Both the position numbers and the translations under genes were made by a program. A stretch of DNA of 64,000 bases from contig DATKDP010000053.1 of NCBI GenBank assembly GCA_035546335.1, positions 1 through 64,000 on the forward strand. The letters are read 5' to 3'. Position 1 is the stretch's first letter. Every line of letters begins with the position of its first letter. Source of the DNA: DATKDP01 sp035546335. Lineage in GTDB: Bacteria; Acidobacteriota; Thermoanaerobaculia; Gp7-AA8. Under the pieces are notes generated by a model. It was not told the DNA's origin, did not search any database, and was given only the letters and a program-made list of their open reading frames with translations. This document shows positions 1 through 8,284 of the stretch, piece after piece.

Positions 1-699
1 CATCTCGTACAGCACCGCGCCGAGCGCGAAGATATCGGTCCGGGCGTCGGCCTCCTCCCCCGCGAGCTGCTCCGGTGCCATGTACTGGAACGTCCCGAGG
101 ATCGTCCCCTCCTGCGTCAGCGGCTTGTGCTCGGTCGGCAAACTGGTCAGTCCCTCGATCGAAGATTGCGACTGCGCATACTTCGCCAGTCCGAAGTCGA
201 GGAGCTTCGCCCCCGACTTCGTCAGCATGACGTTGCCCGGCTTCAGATCGCGATGGACGATCCCTGCGCGGTGCGCCACGCTGAGCGCGCTCGCGATCTC
301 GATGCCGCAGCGGAGCACGAGCTCGAGCGGGAGAGGACCCTTTGCCAGCCGATCCGCCAGCGATTCCCCTTCGAGGTACTCCATGACGAGGTAGGCGAGC
401 GACGAGCGGCGGGCGGTGAGCGGCGAATCTTCGCCTTCACCCGCCGCTTCGACAGATGTCTCCCCGACGTCGTACAGAGCACAAATATTCGGATGCGAGA
501 TCGACGAGATCGCCTTCGCCTCCCGTTCGAAGCGCTCGCGCAGCGCGGGATTCGAGGAGAGGTGCGGCGGGAGCACCTTGATCGCGACGCTCCGCTCGAG
601 CCGCGTGTCGCGCGCTTTGTAGACTTCGCCCATCCCGCCCGAGCCCAGCATTTCGCCGAGCTGGTAGGGTCCAAGGCGTGTGCCGGAGGAGAGCGTCAT
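1..699 (-). CDS. Serine/threonine protein kinase, N-terminal part (cut by window edge)
   Basis: Hanks-type kinase that phosphorylates Ser/Thr residues in the cytoplasm. Visible in order: the ATG at 699, a glycine-rich loop with GGMGEVYKARDTRLE, the hinge LVMEYLEGESLADRLAKG, the catalytic HRDLKPGNVML, DFG, and an activation segment with GTILGTFQYMAPEQL. The frame is still open at base 1, reading LYEM, so the remaining catalytic domain lies outside the window. The two other kinases here carry a transmembrane helix and a TolB/PD40 propeller, and the same is likely for this one (inference). It is a close paralogue of the kinase at 5038-7824, sharing the activation segment almost word for word. 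No clear Shine-Dalgarno precedes the start. Confidence 0.93.
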   Translation of the reverse strand, partial: MTLSSGTRLGPYQLGEMLGSGGMGEVYKARDTRLERSVAIKVLPPHLSSNPALRERFEREAKAISSISHPNICALYDVGETSVEAAGEGEDSPLTARRSSLAYLVMEYLEGESLADRLAKGPLPLELVLRCGIEIASALSVAHRAGIVHRDLKPGNVMLTKSGAKLLDFGLAKYAQSQSSIEGLTSLPTEHKPLTQEGTILGTFQYMAPEQLAGEEADARTDIFALGAVLYEM

Positions 700-1025
700 A
701 TTCGAGAGGTGAGACGATTGATCTCGTCGAGCCTGGTGTGGAGGACCGTGATGGTCATCGCAGCACGGAGTTGGCTGCGACGAACGCCATCAGTCCTCTC
801 GCCCTGGCTTCGTACATGCCGGCATTCATGGCTCTCTTCAAAATCCAGCCAACCAGATTCTAGCACGCGTCATTGACTGCCAGATGTGGTGATCGAAAAA
901 GACGATCACGAGAACTACCGTCGTGCGATTCGACGAACGGCCGCCGGGCTGTATGCCGTGGTGTCACCCGCATGACTCGGCGTGGCTTCTGAAATAGTCT
1001 TCTTCAATCGAGCTATACTAGCCTG
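700..1025. other. Intergenic spacer with no recognised gene
   Basis: 326 bases between the divergent kinase and TA genes. Short open frames here lack coding character. The only element I can support is a -10-like hexamer just before the antitoxin gene, listed separately. Confidence 0.5.
1014..1019 (+). promoter_or_regulatory. -10 hexamer TATACT of a leaderless-type TA promoter
   Basis: TATACT differs from the sigma-70 consensus at one base and ends exactly six bases before the antitoxin ATG. Transcription would therefore start at or next to the A of the start codon. There is no Shine-Dalgarno, and no convincing -35 is visible. Confidence 0.5.
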
Positions 1026-1322
1026 ATGAAGACGGCCAGTGTCACCGATACGAAGAATCGATTGAGCGCAATTCTCAAACAGGTGCAGGAGGGCGAAACC
1101 TACCTGATTCTCGACCGGGGAAAGCCGATCGCGCGGCTGGAGCCCGTCGTTTCGGAGAGCCGCACTTCCGAACATCGCCGCGGCGATCTCGAGCGGAGAG
1201 GACTGCTCCGCCGAGGGCGCGGAAAGGTTCGCCGGGAGATCCTCGATACCGAGCCACCACGCCTTCCGGGAAAGGTGAGCGCCGTGGCGCTGCTGATCGA
1301 GGAACGCGCGGAGGGGCGGTGA
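1026..1322 (+). CDS. Phd/YefM-type antitoxin
   Basis: 98-residue antitoxin. The N-terminal 45 residues (MKTASVTDTKNRLSAILKQV, then EGETYLILDRGKPIARLEPV) match the Phd/YefM fold, which binds the operon's own operator. The C-terminal half is basic and likely wraps the toxin (family knowledge). Its TGA overlaps the GTG of the PIN toxin by four bases (GTGA), so the pair is translationally coupled. The ATG sits six bases after a TATACT box, suggesting leaderless translation. Confidence 0.85.
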   Translation: MKTASVTDTKNRLSAILKQVQEGETYLILDRGKPIARLEPVVSESRTSEHRRGDLERRGLLRRGRGKVRREILDTEPPRLPGKVSAVALLIEERAEGR

Positions 1323-1738
1323 GGTTCTGGGACAGCTCGGCCGTGATCCCCTTGCTGGTCGGTGAGAAGGCCACCGGCGTCATCCTCGATCTCGTCGCAT
1401 CGGACCGGCAGATGCACGTCTGGTGGGGAACAGAAATCGAGTGTGTATCGACTCTTGCCCGCCTCGAGCGCGAGGGGATCGACGCCTCCATCATCGAGGG
1501 GGCGCTCGCGCGACTGGCCGCATTGCGCGAGGACTGGAGCGAGATCGCGCCGGGATCCGCCGTGCGCGAAGTCGCAAAGCGCTTTCTGCGGGTCCACGCG
1601 CTGCGCGCTGCTGATTCGCTCCAACTCGCCGCGGCATGGATCCTGGCCGATGGCCAGCCCGATTCGGTCACACTCGTTTCGCTCGACGACCGCCTGCGTA
1701 CCGCGGCGCGGCGCGAAGGCCTTCCAGTGCTCCCATGA
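1319..1738 (+). CDS. PIN-domain ribonuclease toxin (VapC family)
   Basis: 139-residue PIN toxin, in family knowledge a Mg-dependent RNase that stops translation when its antitoxin is lost. The acidic residues expected of a PIN active site are present: Asp in WDSSA near residue 5, Glu in TEIECVS near 40, Asp in RAADSLQLAAA near 100, and Asp in LVSLDDRL near 121. Full length for the family. It starts at GTG overlapping the antitoxin stop. Nothing looks broken, so the pair is probably functional. Confidence 0.85.
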   Translation: MRFWDSSAVIPLLVGEKATGVILDLVASDRQMHVWWGTEIECVSTLARLEREGIDASIIEGALARLAALREDWSEIAPGSAVREVAKRFLRVHALRAADSLQLAAAWILADGQPDSVTLVSLDDRLRTAARREGLPVLP

Positions 1739-1807
1739 GTCAGGCGGGGTCGACCTTCGGATTGCCGCGCCCCGATCCTGCCGGTTAAGCTCAACCCTAT
1801 CAAGAAC

Positions 1808-1842
1808 TTGACAAAACAAAGCCTGGACTTTGATTTTGTCAA
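1808..1842. repeat. Inverted repeat with stem TTGACAAAA / TTTTGTCAA
   Basis: A perfect 9-base stem is followed, after one unpaired T on the right arm, by a further 5-base stem (CAAAG/CTTTG) around a CCTGGA loop. It could be an operator or a terminator-like hairpin for the upstream TA pair. There is no U-run, so a classical rho-independent terminator is unlikely. Confidence 0.5.
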
Positions 1843-2033
1843 ATGGACGGTTTCCTGCCATGACTTCTAACCGACGTGTTGGCGGAGACGCTCGCGCTCT
1901 TTCCAGCAGTTCTCCTCACACGCCAATCGCTGTCGCGTCGACGGAAATCGACGAATGCGCTGGTATCAGCGTCTGTGCCCGGTTCCCTTCCATCGCCGGT
2001 TGCACACCGGCTTCAAATCAGTTAACGTAATCT

Positions 2034-2045
2034 AGTCTCGAGACT
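2034..2045. promoter_or_regulatory. Palindrome AGTCTCGAGACT, candidate operator
   Basis: A perfect 12-base palindrome ends five bases before the GTG of the PaaX-like regulator. A TAATCT hexamer at 2028-2033 could be the -10 box. A dimeric regulator bound here would block its own operon. This is inferred from position and symmetry only. Confidence 0.4.
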
Positions 2046-2050
2046 GGATT

Positions 2051-2884
2051 GTGTCAACTGTTACGCCTCCCAGCTACTTCGTCTATTCGTCGCTCAGCTT
2101 CTACGCGCCGCGACATGGGGGAGAGCTTCCCGGACGCTGGTTCATGAATGCCCTTGTCGAGGCAGGTCAGACTCCGGGTGCAGTCCGGCAGGCGCTTTAT
2201 CGAATGGAGCACGACGGAGAGCTGCTCGCACGAAAATGCGGTCGTGAGAAGTGGTATCGCGCATCGCCCTACGCGCGAGCCGAGATCGAAGCAGGGTTGG
2301 CGAAGATCTTCGGAGAGTCTGAGGAGCCATGGGATGGGCGATGGAGTCTCGTCCTCTCCCGCTTCCTACCCGAAGAACGACAACATCGCGAGAGAGTGCG
2401 ATCGGTCATGCAGGTGGAGGGGTTCGCCACGATCGCGCCCGGCGTATTCGTCCATCCTCGATCCTCCCCTCTGAAGCGCCTTCGAAACGCTGCTCAGGAG
2501 CTGGCTGTCGAGCACCGCATCACGTCATTCCGCGGGGAATTGGCCGTCGAGGACGATGCTCCACGCCTGGCCCGCTCCCTCTGGGATGTCGATGATCTGG
2601 CGCTGCGGTATCGCCGGTTCCTTCAGCGATACTCGAGACTTCTGCGGCAGGGGAGCATCCCCTCCCCTCGCCGCGCGTTTCACCTTCGCTTCGCTCTCGT
2701 GTTCGATTTTCTGGGCGTGGCGTGGAGTGATCCACAGCTTCCCGCCACCCTTCTTCCGCGTGACTGGCCGGGACACCGCGCGCGAGACCTGACCCGTGTG
2801 CTCTATGAGCGATTCCTCTCAGGGGCAATTGCCCATGCCGACGAGATCTACGATGGATCACCACGAGACGAGGAAAGAGAATGA
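2051..2884 (+). CDS. PaaX-family transcriptional regulator
   Basis: 277 residues. The N-terminal winged-helix region (SSLSFYAPRHGGELPGRWF, then ALVEAGQTPGAVRQALYRME and the basic KCGREKWYR) resembles PaaX repressors, which in family knowledge sense aryl-CoA thioesters. The middle and C-terminus (FLPEERQHRERVRSVMQVEG, RRFLQRYSRLL, RDWPGHRARDL) follow the PaaX layout. Start is GTG at 2051; a palindrome sits just upstream. The stop overlaps the next ATG (ATGA at 2881), so it is co-transcribed with an amidohydrolase rather than the usual phenylacetate genes. The ligand is unknown. Confidence 0.85.
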   Translation: MSTVTPPSYFVYSSLSFYAPRHGGELPGRWFMNALVEAGQTPGAVRQALYRMEHDGELLARKCGREKWYRASPYARAEIEAGLAKIFGESEEPWDGRWSLVLSRFLPEERQHRERVRSVMQVEGFATIAPGVFVHPRSSPLKRLRNAAQELAVEHRITSFRGELAVEDDAPRLARSLWDVDDLALRYRRFLQRYSRLLRQGSIPSPRRAFHLRFALVFDFLGVAWSDPQLPATLLPRDWPGHRARDLTRVLYERFLSGAIAHADEIYDGSPRDEERE

Positions 2885-4194
2885 ATCCACGAGTTGCCGT
2901 CATGGCCCTGCTGCTCCCGATGCTGCTCACGGAATGTCGTCATGGATCTCCCCTGACTGCTGAAGCGTCCATCGTCGCCATCGTCGGAGCGAGTGTCATC
3001 CCCATGACCTCACCCGATGTCCTGACCGATCAGACGATCCTGCTGCGCGGTGAACGGATCGTGGCGGTCGCTCCACGCACGATGCTCCGCGTTCCAAAGG
3101 GAGCGAGAACCATCGACGCGCGTGGTCTCTTTGTGATTCCCGGCCTGAGCGACATGCACGTTCACACGCGCGATGAGGACATGCCCCTCTTCCTCGCCAA
3201 CGGCATCACGACCGTTCGCGAGATGAACGGCACTCCCACTCTGCTCGCTCTGCGGGACGCGATCGCCCGGCGGGAGCGTCTGGGGCCCACGTTGATTGTC
3301 GCCGGGCCTCTGCTCGCGGGCGAGAAGCAGCGATGGCGGCACCTGTTGATCTCGTCCCCCGAAGAGGCGAGCAGCGAAGTGCAGAGGGAGATTCGCGCCG
3401 GCTATGACGAGATCAAGATCTACTCCGGCCTTTCTCGCCAGGCGTGGGAAGCCATCGCTCGTGAGGCGGCGAGGGGCGGAAAACGATTCGTGGGGCATGT
3501 ACCGAAGAGCGTCGGAATCGAGGACGCCGTCGCCTGGGGACAGACGACCATCGAGCACACCGAGACGATCGCACAGAATGCACCGGACGCAGCGCACATC
3601 GGCCGGCTGGTGACGCTCCTTCATTCTCATCGCACCTGGTTCACTCCGACGCTCGGCGTGGAGTTGAACATCGGGATGGCGGGAACGGCGGAGTATGCGT
3701 CACGCTACGAGTCAGTTCCCGTCGACCTCGTCGATCCCGCAATCCGTGCCTGGTGGGAAAGTCTCAAACAACCGCGCGATCACGCTCCCGACCCGCGCTA
3801 TCGGCAGGCGAAACAGCTCTTCGTTCTCGCCGCAGCTGAGGGTGGCGTTCCGATGCTTCTCGGTACTGACTGTCCCAACCCGCTGTGCGTCCCCGGTTAC
3901 GGACTTCATGAAGAGACGCGAGCCCTGCAGGAAGCGGGGCTCTCTCCCTACACAATTCTCGAGATGGCAACGAAGGCACCCGCAGCATACCTGCGGAAAG
4001 ATGGAGAGTTCGGCGTGGTCGCACCGGGTGCGCGCGCCGATCTGGTGCTTCTGCGATCCAATCCGCTCGACGACATCGCAAACCTCCGCCATGTCGAAGG
4101 AGTCGTGGTTCGGGGACGCCATCTCGACCGCACCTCCCTCGAGCAAGGAGTCGAGCGCGTTCGCGCCCTCCTGCGAGAACGCGAGCGCCCATGA
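2881..4194 (+). CDS. Secreted or lipoprotein metal-dependent amidohydrolase
   Basis: 437-residue amidohydrolase-superfamily enzyme of the imidazolonepropionase/prolidase-like type, which hydrolyses C-N bonds. Metal-site elements are in order: HVH in LSDMHVHTRDED near residue 95, the Lys that is probably carboxylated in GYDEIKIYSG, GHVPKS, IEHTETI, and the late Asp in LLGTDCPNP. A hydrophobic N-terminus ends in LLTEC, which could be a weak lipobox, though Glu at -1 is unusual. It overlaps the PaaX-like gene by ATGA, so its substrate may be linked to that regulator's ligand (inference). Confidence 0.88.
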   Translation: MNPRVAVMALLLPMLLTECRHGSPLTAEASIVAIVGASVIPMTSPDVLTDQTILLRGERIVAVAPRTMLRVPKGARTIDARGLFVIPGLSDMHVHTRDEDMPLFLANGITTVREMNGTPTLLALRDAIARRERLGPTLIVAGPLLAGEKQRWRHLLISSPEEASSEVQREIRAGYDEIKIYSGLSRQAWEAIAREAARGGKRFVGHVPKSVGIEDAVAWGQTTIEHTETIAQNAPDAAHIGRLVTLLHSHRTWFTPTLGVELNIGMAGTAEYASRYESVPVDLVDPAIRAWWESLKQPRDHAPDPRYRQAKQLFVLAAAEGGVPMLLGTDCPNPLCVPGYGLHEETRALQEAGLSPYTILEMATKAPAAYLRKDGEFGVVAPGARADLVLLRSNPLDDIANLRHVEGVVVRGRHLDRTSLEQGVERVRALLRERERP

Positions 4195-4257
4195 CCCCCG
4201 TCCATCACACGGCATCGATCACGGTTCCGCCAGGCTCGAAATGCCGCCCGGAGCCAG

Positions 4258-4368
4258 CTAAGGAACGAGAGACCGCAGGAACGTCTCGACCGGCATGCAG
4301 CGAATTCCATCGATGCGACGCGACTCGGCGCCACGGTAAAGCAGCACGGCCGAACCCTCGTTTACCGC
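4258..4368 (-). pseudogene. Displaced C-terminal segment of the FkbM methyltransferase (-1 frame)
   Basis: Just beyond the TAA of the FkbM gene the reverse strand stays open in the -1 frame for 36 codons, starting VNEGSAVLLYRGAESRR and ending ETFLRSLVP with a TAG at 4258. Codon choice looks coding, and nothing else explains this stretch. One extra G in the GG run before the TAA would join both frames, reading RLDWRVNEGSAVLLYRG. Either a real frameshift or a sequencing indel. Confidence 0.55.
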
Positions 4369-5009
4369 CAGTCGAGCCGAAAATGCGTGACGCCGAGGGC
4401 CCTCAGCCGGTCCCGCAGCTTCTGCGTCGGCTCGACCAGCTCCCGCACTTTCCGGTCGTGGACTTCGACGAACGCCTGATCGATGCGCTCGTGCAACCCT
4501 TCATCGAGGAGTCGATTCAGGATCCCCACTTCCGCCCCTTCGATGTCCATTTTCAGAATGCGCACGCGGCCGCCGAGGTCTTTGATGAACTGCGAGAGAG
4601 AAATCCCGTCGACCGTCGAGAAATGATCCGTCCTGACGTTCTTCTTCCCGGCGATGAGCGAGGATCCCGTCGACCAATGCACGGGGTCGTCATCCGCCCA
4701 CTTGTGCAGATAGAGCTTCACCGGACCCGGCTCGGTGGTGACCGCTGCATGAAACGCCTTCACGTTCGGATACTGCGCGGTGTTCGCGAGGAGGGCGTCA
4801 TACGCCGCACGGTTCGGCTCGAAGGCATAGACCGTCGCACCCGATTTTGCCATCAGCTCGGTGTAGATGCCGACGTTCGCACCGCAGTCGATCGCGATGT
4901 CGCCGGGCGAAAGACGCTCCACTGCCTCCTGGAACGCCGCCATCTCGGGACGCTTTTTCCGGTTCCTTCGTTTGCTGTCGAGTTTTCTCAGCCAGGAGAG
5001 GAGGCTCAT
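4362..5009 (-). CDS. FkbM-family SAM-dependent methyltransferase
   Basis: 215 residues as read. Motif I is AIDCGANVGIYTELMAKSG near residues 39-57, followed by the acidic YAFEPNRAAYDAL and the FkbM hallmark VRILKMDIEGAEVGIL near residue 150. These enzymes O-methylate glycans or secondary metabolites in the cytoplasm. It lies 28 bases downstream of the kinase 5038-7824 on the same strand, so the two are probably co-transcribed. The protein ends abruptly at FRLDWR, and a coding-like tail continues in the -1 frame (listed separately), so the intact form is probably about 250 residues. Confidence 0.88.
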   Translation of the reverse strand: MSLLSWLRKLDSKRRNRKKRPEMAAFQEAVERLSPGDIAIDCGANVGIYTELMAKSGATVYAFEPNRAAYDALLANTAQYPNVKAFHAAVTTEPGPVKLYLHKWADDDPVHWSTGSSLIAGKKNVRTDHFSTVDGISLSQFIKDLGGRVRILKMDIEGAEVGILNRLLDEGLHERIDQAFVEVHDRKVRELVEPTQKLRDRLRALGVTHFRLDWR

Positions 5010-5037
5010 CGATTCCTCCAGCTCGTCCGCAGATCCC

Positions 5038-7824
5038 TCATCGTCCGCGCGCGTCCGGCTCGACCGCGGAGCGCCAGTCCGAAAGCGCCTGGATCGCAGG
5101 GACCGTCGTTCCCTTCCCGGGAGTCAGCACCAGAAAGAGATCGCCGCCGGGTGAGACATCGTGCAGCGACGGGCGGAAGATCTCCCCGCGCGCTTCGATG
5201 TCGAAAAGCCGAACCGGCTCGGAAGGCTCGAACCGATCGCCCGTCTGCACCGTCACCGCCATGACCGTCCCATCGGGCGTGATGTAGAACAGCTCCCTGC
5301 CGTCGGCGCGCCATCGCGCGACCATGCCTCCTCCCGACGAGACCTGCCACTGATCCGCGGGGTTGGCGATGTGGCGAACGTAGACCTCCGGGACTCCCGT
5401 TTCATCGGAAGTGTAGGCGACCCACTTCCCGTCGGGAGAGAAGCGCGCATCGATCTCGTTCGATGGTGTCTTGAGGAAAAGCGTCCTCTCGTCGCTGTCC
5501 GTGCGGTGCAGCCAGAGATCCATTCCGCCGTCGGGACTCTGCTCCGAGACCATGAAGTGTTTCCCATCGGGAGCGAACCCCCCCATCCACTTCCAGACGT
5601 TGTTCTCGAATACGAGCTCCGTCCCCCCCGCGACCGTGAGCGAGCGGCGGTAGATCTGCGGGACTCCTTTGGGCTGCGAGGTGAAATACAGAGTCGAGCC
5701 GTCCGGCGTCCAGCTCAGCGACCAGTACTCTCCCGGCTCGAACGTCATCCGCGAGACGCGCTTGCGCTCCCGATCGTAGAACCAGACATCGTTCTGACGC
5801 TGATCCTCGCCGCGGCTGAACACGACCCTTTTTCCATCGGGCGAGAATGCGGAGCCCGCATCGAAGTTCCCCTGGGTGCCGATCCGATCCGCCTGCCTGC
5901 CGCTCCGGTCGAGAATCCTCAGCTCTTCGGAGACCGAGCGCGTCGGTAGATAAACCAGCAGACCCTTGTCCGAGACGCTGAAGCTGATGAGATTCTTCGG
6001 CTCCCAGTAGCTCAGTTTCATGGGCACGACGGTCACCGGATCTCCGAGCATTTCGAGACCTCGAAGATCGAAGCGTTGTGCCATGAGCGAGCCGTCGCGA
6101 CCGAAAAAGAGGTGCCCGCCGGCGTAGATCGCATTCGATGCGTTCTCGAGCAGTGGGCGCTGCTCTTTGCCATCGAGTGACGCGAGCATCAGGCGGCCCG
6201 GCTGCCGTCCGCCGTCGCGCTGGCTGCGGAGAAGAAAGACGAAGTGCTTCCCGTCGGGCAGAAGATGCGGCCACCGGTGGGAGACGTCCGTCGCCGGATC
6301 GAGCTGCGTGATCGCCTCGGAGGTTCCGCCGTTGGCACTCACTCGATGAATCCCCGAATAGATGTTCGGCGCGAAGAGAATCGTACCGTCGGTTCCCCAC
6401 ACCCCGCCGCGCCCCGAGGCGGCGTCGGCAATCACCAGAGGGGGACCTCCGTCACGTGCAACCTTCTTGAGCTTTCCGTCGGCGAAGAATGCGATGAAGC
6501 GGCCGTCGGGAGACCAGAACGGATACGCCGCTCCTGTGGTCTCCGGCAACGCCGCCGCATCGATCGCATCGATCGCTCGAAGGAAGAGCCGCTGCTTTCC
6601 GTCACGCGAAATAGTCGCCAGAGCGATCGATCTGCCGTCCGGAGAGATCGCCATGCCGAGCTCGTCGAACGGAAAGAACGCCGTCTCCGGCGGCGGGTTG
6701 ATCTCGAATCGGATCACTCTCGATGGCTCGGGCCTTCGCAGGAAAGCGACGCTGCCGATGGCGATCGCCAACAGGACAGCCAGTGTGACGGCGGCCCACG
6801 CGAAGCGCTCGCGCCGGCGACGTGTGGGAACGACAGGAGCAGCAACCCCTGTCGCCGACCCCGTCTCACTGATCCAGCGCAGCTCACTCGCCACGTCATG
6901 CACCGACTGCCACCGATCGTCAGGCTCTTTCTCGAGACAGCGGGCGATCACGTGCTCGAGAGCAGGCGGCGACGAGGGCTGCAGCTCGCTCAGAGGCCGC
7001 GGCTGACCCGTCACGATCGCCGCGATGAGCGACGTTCTGGTCTTCCCTTCGAACGCCCGGTGACCCGTCGCCATCTCGTACAGCAGACAGCCGAAGGCGA
7101 AGATGTCGGTACGGGCATCCGCCTCGGAGCCTTCGAGCTGTTCGGGAGCCATGTACTGGAATGTGCCGAGGATCGTTCCTTCCTGCGTCAGCGGATGCTG
7201 AGGGCGATGCTCCGTCGCCCCTTCCTGCAACGAGACATCGATCCGGCCTCGGCCACCACCCGCATCGGCGAGCGTCCTGGCCAGCCCGAAATCGAGCAGC
7301 TTCGCACCCGACTTCGTCAGCATCACGTTTCCAGGCTTCAGATCGCGATGGATTACTCCTTGCCTGTGCGCTCTGTCCAGAGCGTCGGCGACCTGCACTC
7401 CGATTCGGAGTGCTTCGCCGATCGGGAGCGGTCCCTTAGCCAGCCTATCGCCGAGCGTCTCGCCCTCGAGATACTCCATGACGAGATAGGAGACGAGAGG
7501 CGCGAGATGAGAGGCGAGCGGGACGCCGGCTTCGCTTTCTTCGCTCGCCTCTCGCCTCTCGTCTCTCGCTTCTTCGAGCCTCGTCTCCCCCACGTCGTAC
7601 AGCGTGCAGATATTGGGGTGATTGAGCTGCGAGATCGTTTTTGCTTCGCGCTCGAAGCGCAGCCTGAGTGAAGTGTTGGTCGCAAGCTCGGCAGGGAGAA
7701 TTTTGATGGCAACGGTGCGGTCCAGGCGCGTGTCGCGCGCCTTGTAGACCTCCCCCATACCTCCCGCGCCAGCCTGCGCGGTGATTTCATAGGGACCGAG
7801 TCTCGTACCTGAAGGAATCGTCAT
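5038..7824 (-). CDS. Membrane serine/threonine kinase with extracytoplasmic TolB/PD40 propeller
   Basis: 928 residues. Kinase domain at about 12-290, with loop GAGGMGEVYKARDTRLD, Lys41 in VAIKIL, HRDLKPGNVML, DFG and TFQYMAPEQL. One transmembrane helix (FAWAAVTLAVLLAIAIGSVA) near 340. The rest is a beta-propeller of repeats such as FSPDGKRVVFS and FAPDGKHFMVS, likely outside the membrane and ligand-sensing. Odd: between DVGET and LVMEYLEG the N-lobe carries an insert (about residues 85-110) partly coded by the heptamer CTCTCGY, also found between genes at 26384. FkbM follows 28 bases later. Confidence 0.93.
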   Translation of the reverse strand: MTIPSGTRLGPYEITAQAGAGGMGEVYKARDTRLDRTVAIKILPAELATNTSLRLRFEREAKTISQLNHPNICTLYDVGETRLEEARDERREASEESEAGVPLASHLAPLVSYLVMEYLEGETLGDRLAKGPLPIGEALRIGVQVADALDRAHRQGVIHRDLKPGNVMLTKSGAKLLDFGLARTLADAGGGRGRIDVSLQEGATEHRPQHPLTQEGTILGTFQYMAPEQLEGSEADARTDIFAFGCLLYEMATGHRAFEGKTRTSLIAAIVTGQPRPLSELQPSSPPALEHVIARCLEKEPDDRWQSVHDVASELRWISETGSATGVAAPVVPTRRRRERFAWAAVTLAVLLAIAIGSVAFLRRPEPSRVIRFEINPPPETAFFPFDELGMAISPDGRSIALATISRDGKQRLFLRAIDAIDAAALPETTGAAYPFWSPDGRFIAFFADGKLKKVARDGGPPLVIADAASGRGGVWGTDGTILFAPNIYSGIHRVSANGGTSEAITQLDPATDVSHRWPHLLPDGKHFVFLLRSQRDGGRQPGRLMLASLDGKEQRPLLENASNAIYAGGHLFFGRDGSLMAQRFDLRGLEMLGDPVTVVPMKLSYWEPKNLISFSVSDKGLLVYLPTRSVSEELRILDRSGRQADRIGTQGNFDAGSAFSPDGKRVVFSRGEDQRQNDVWFYDRERKRVSRMTFEPGEYWSLSWTPDGSTLYFTSQPKGVPQIYRRSLTVAGGTELVFENNVWKWMGGFAPDGKHFMVSEQSPDGGMDLWLHRTDSDERTLFLKTPSNEIDARFSPDGKWVAYTSDETGVPEVYVRHIANPADQWQVSSGGGMVARWRADGRELFYITPDGTVMAVTVQTGDRFEPSEPVRLFDIEARGEIFRPSLHDVSPGGDLFLVLTPGKGTTVPAIQALSDWRSAVEPDARGR
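7549..7569. repeat. Three CTCTCGY heptamers inside the kinase gene
   Basis: CTCTCGC-CTCTCGT-CTCTCGC in perfect phase, coding on the minus strand for the EARDERREA part of the N-lobe insert. The same heptamer makes up the intergenic array at 26384-26425. Confidence 0.75.
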
Positions 7825-7885
7825 GGACCAGGAGCTCGATTATCGAGTGACTAGGAACAAAAGGGAAGAGAACAATTCTCCGGAT

Positions 7886-7918
7886 GGAGAGCGGGCGTCC
7901 CGCGCCCGCCCCTGTCGC
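7886..7918. repeat. GC-hairpin dispersed repeat, copy 1
   Basis: A 33-base element with a GCGGGCG/CGCCCGC stem and TCCCG loop. It matches 13668-13700 at all but two positions. Both copies lie between genes, just upstream of a minus-strand gene start. Confidence 0.7.
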
Positions 7919-8107
7919 AATTCGAGACAATGCAGCCCACCCCCGCTCATGGACCTCGCAGCAAGATCCGCACGAACCATCTCGTCTTGAGCGCGGCGTA
8001 TTCTCCGGACGGAACGAAAATCGCCGCCGTGGTCGCCCGGGAGAACCGCAGTACGGGGATCGGCGACGAGGTTTTCGTGGGCGAAGGTGTAGCCGCAATC
8101 GATCGAG

Positions 8108-8284
8108 TCAGCCTCGTCTGCGTGGGTCGGCGCGGTGTCGGGCGGGTCGCGCTGCCTTGAGCGTGCGCGACCGGCGCCGCAGCTCATCGAGCATTCGAAG
8201 CTTCTCGAGGAGAGGTTTTGCCGCGAGCTCCTTGCGAAACTCGCTTTTGCTCGTGGTCACTTTTTCGATGTCTTGCCTACGCAT
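8108..8284 (-). CDS. Small basic protein paired with the nucleotidyltransferase-like gene
   Basis: 58 residues, highly charged (MRRQDIEKVTTSKSEFRKE, then LLEKLRMLDELRRRSRTLK), probably helical with a basic tail. Its ATG overlaps the stop of the upstream gene by eight bases, so the two are coupled. I do not recognise a family. Its size, charge and tight linkage resemble the small partner in nucleotidyltransferase-type two-gene modules, but no function can be assigned. Confidence 0.55.
   Translation of the reverse strand: MRRQDIEKVTTSKSEFRKELAAKPLLEKLRMLDELRRRSRTLKAARPARHRADPRRRG

Larger units (their letters stand above)
1739..2050. other. Spacer between the TA pair and the PaaX-like gene
   Basis: About 310 bases with no convincing gene. 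It contains the TTGACAAAA/TTTTGTCAA inverted repeat at 1808-1842 and, at its right end, the palindrome in front of the PaaX-like gene. Confidence 0.5.

Noticed and set aside
1830..2030. 66-residue frame between the TA pair and the PaaX-like gene
   Set aside because: No ribosome site and no family resemblance; overlaps an inverted repeat.
7930..8160. Plus-strand frame with LVLSAAYSPDGTKIAAV resembling a WD40/PD40 blade
   Set aside because: Only one blade-like motif, antisense to the small gene at 8108-8284 for the most part; could be a propeller fossil, but too little to call.
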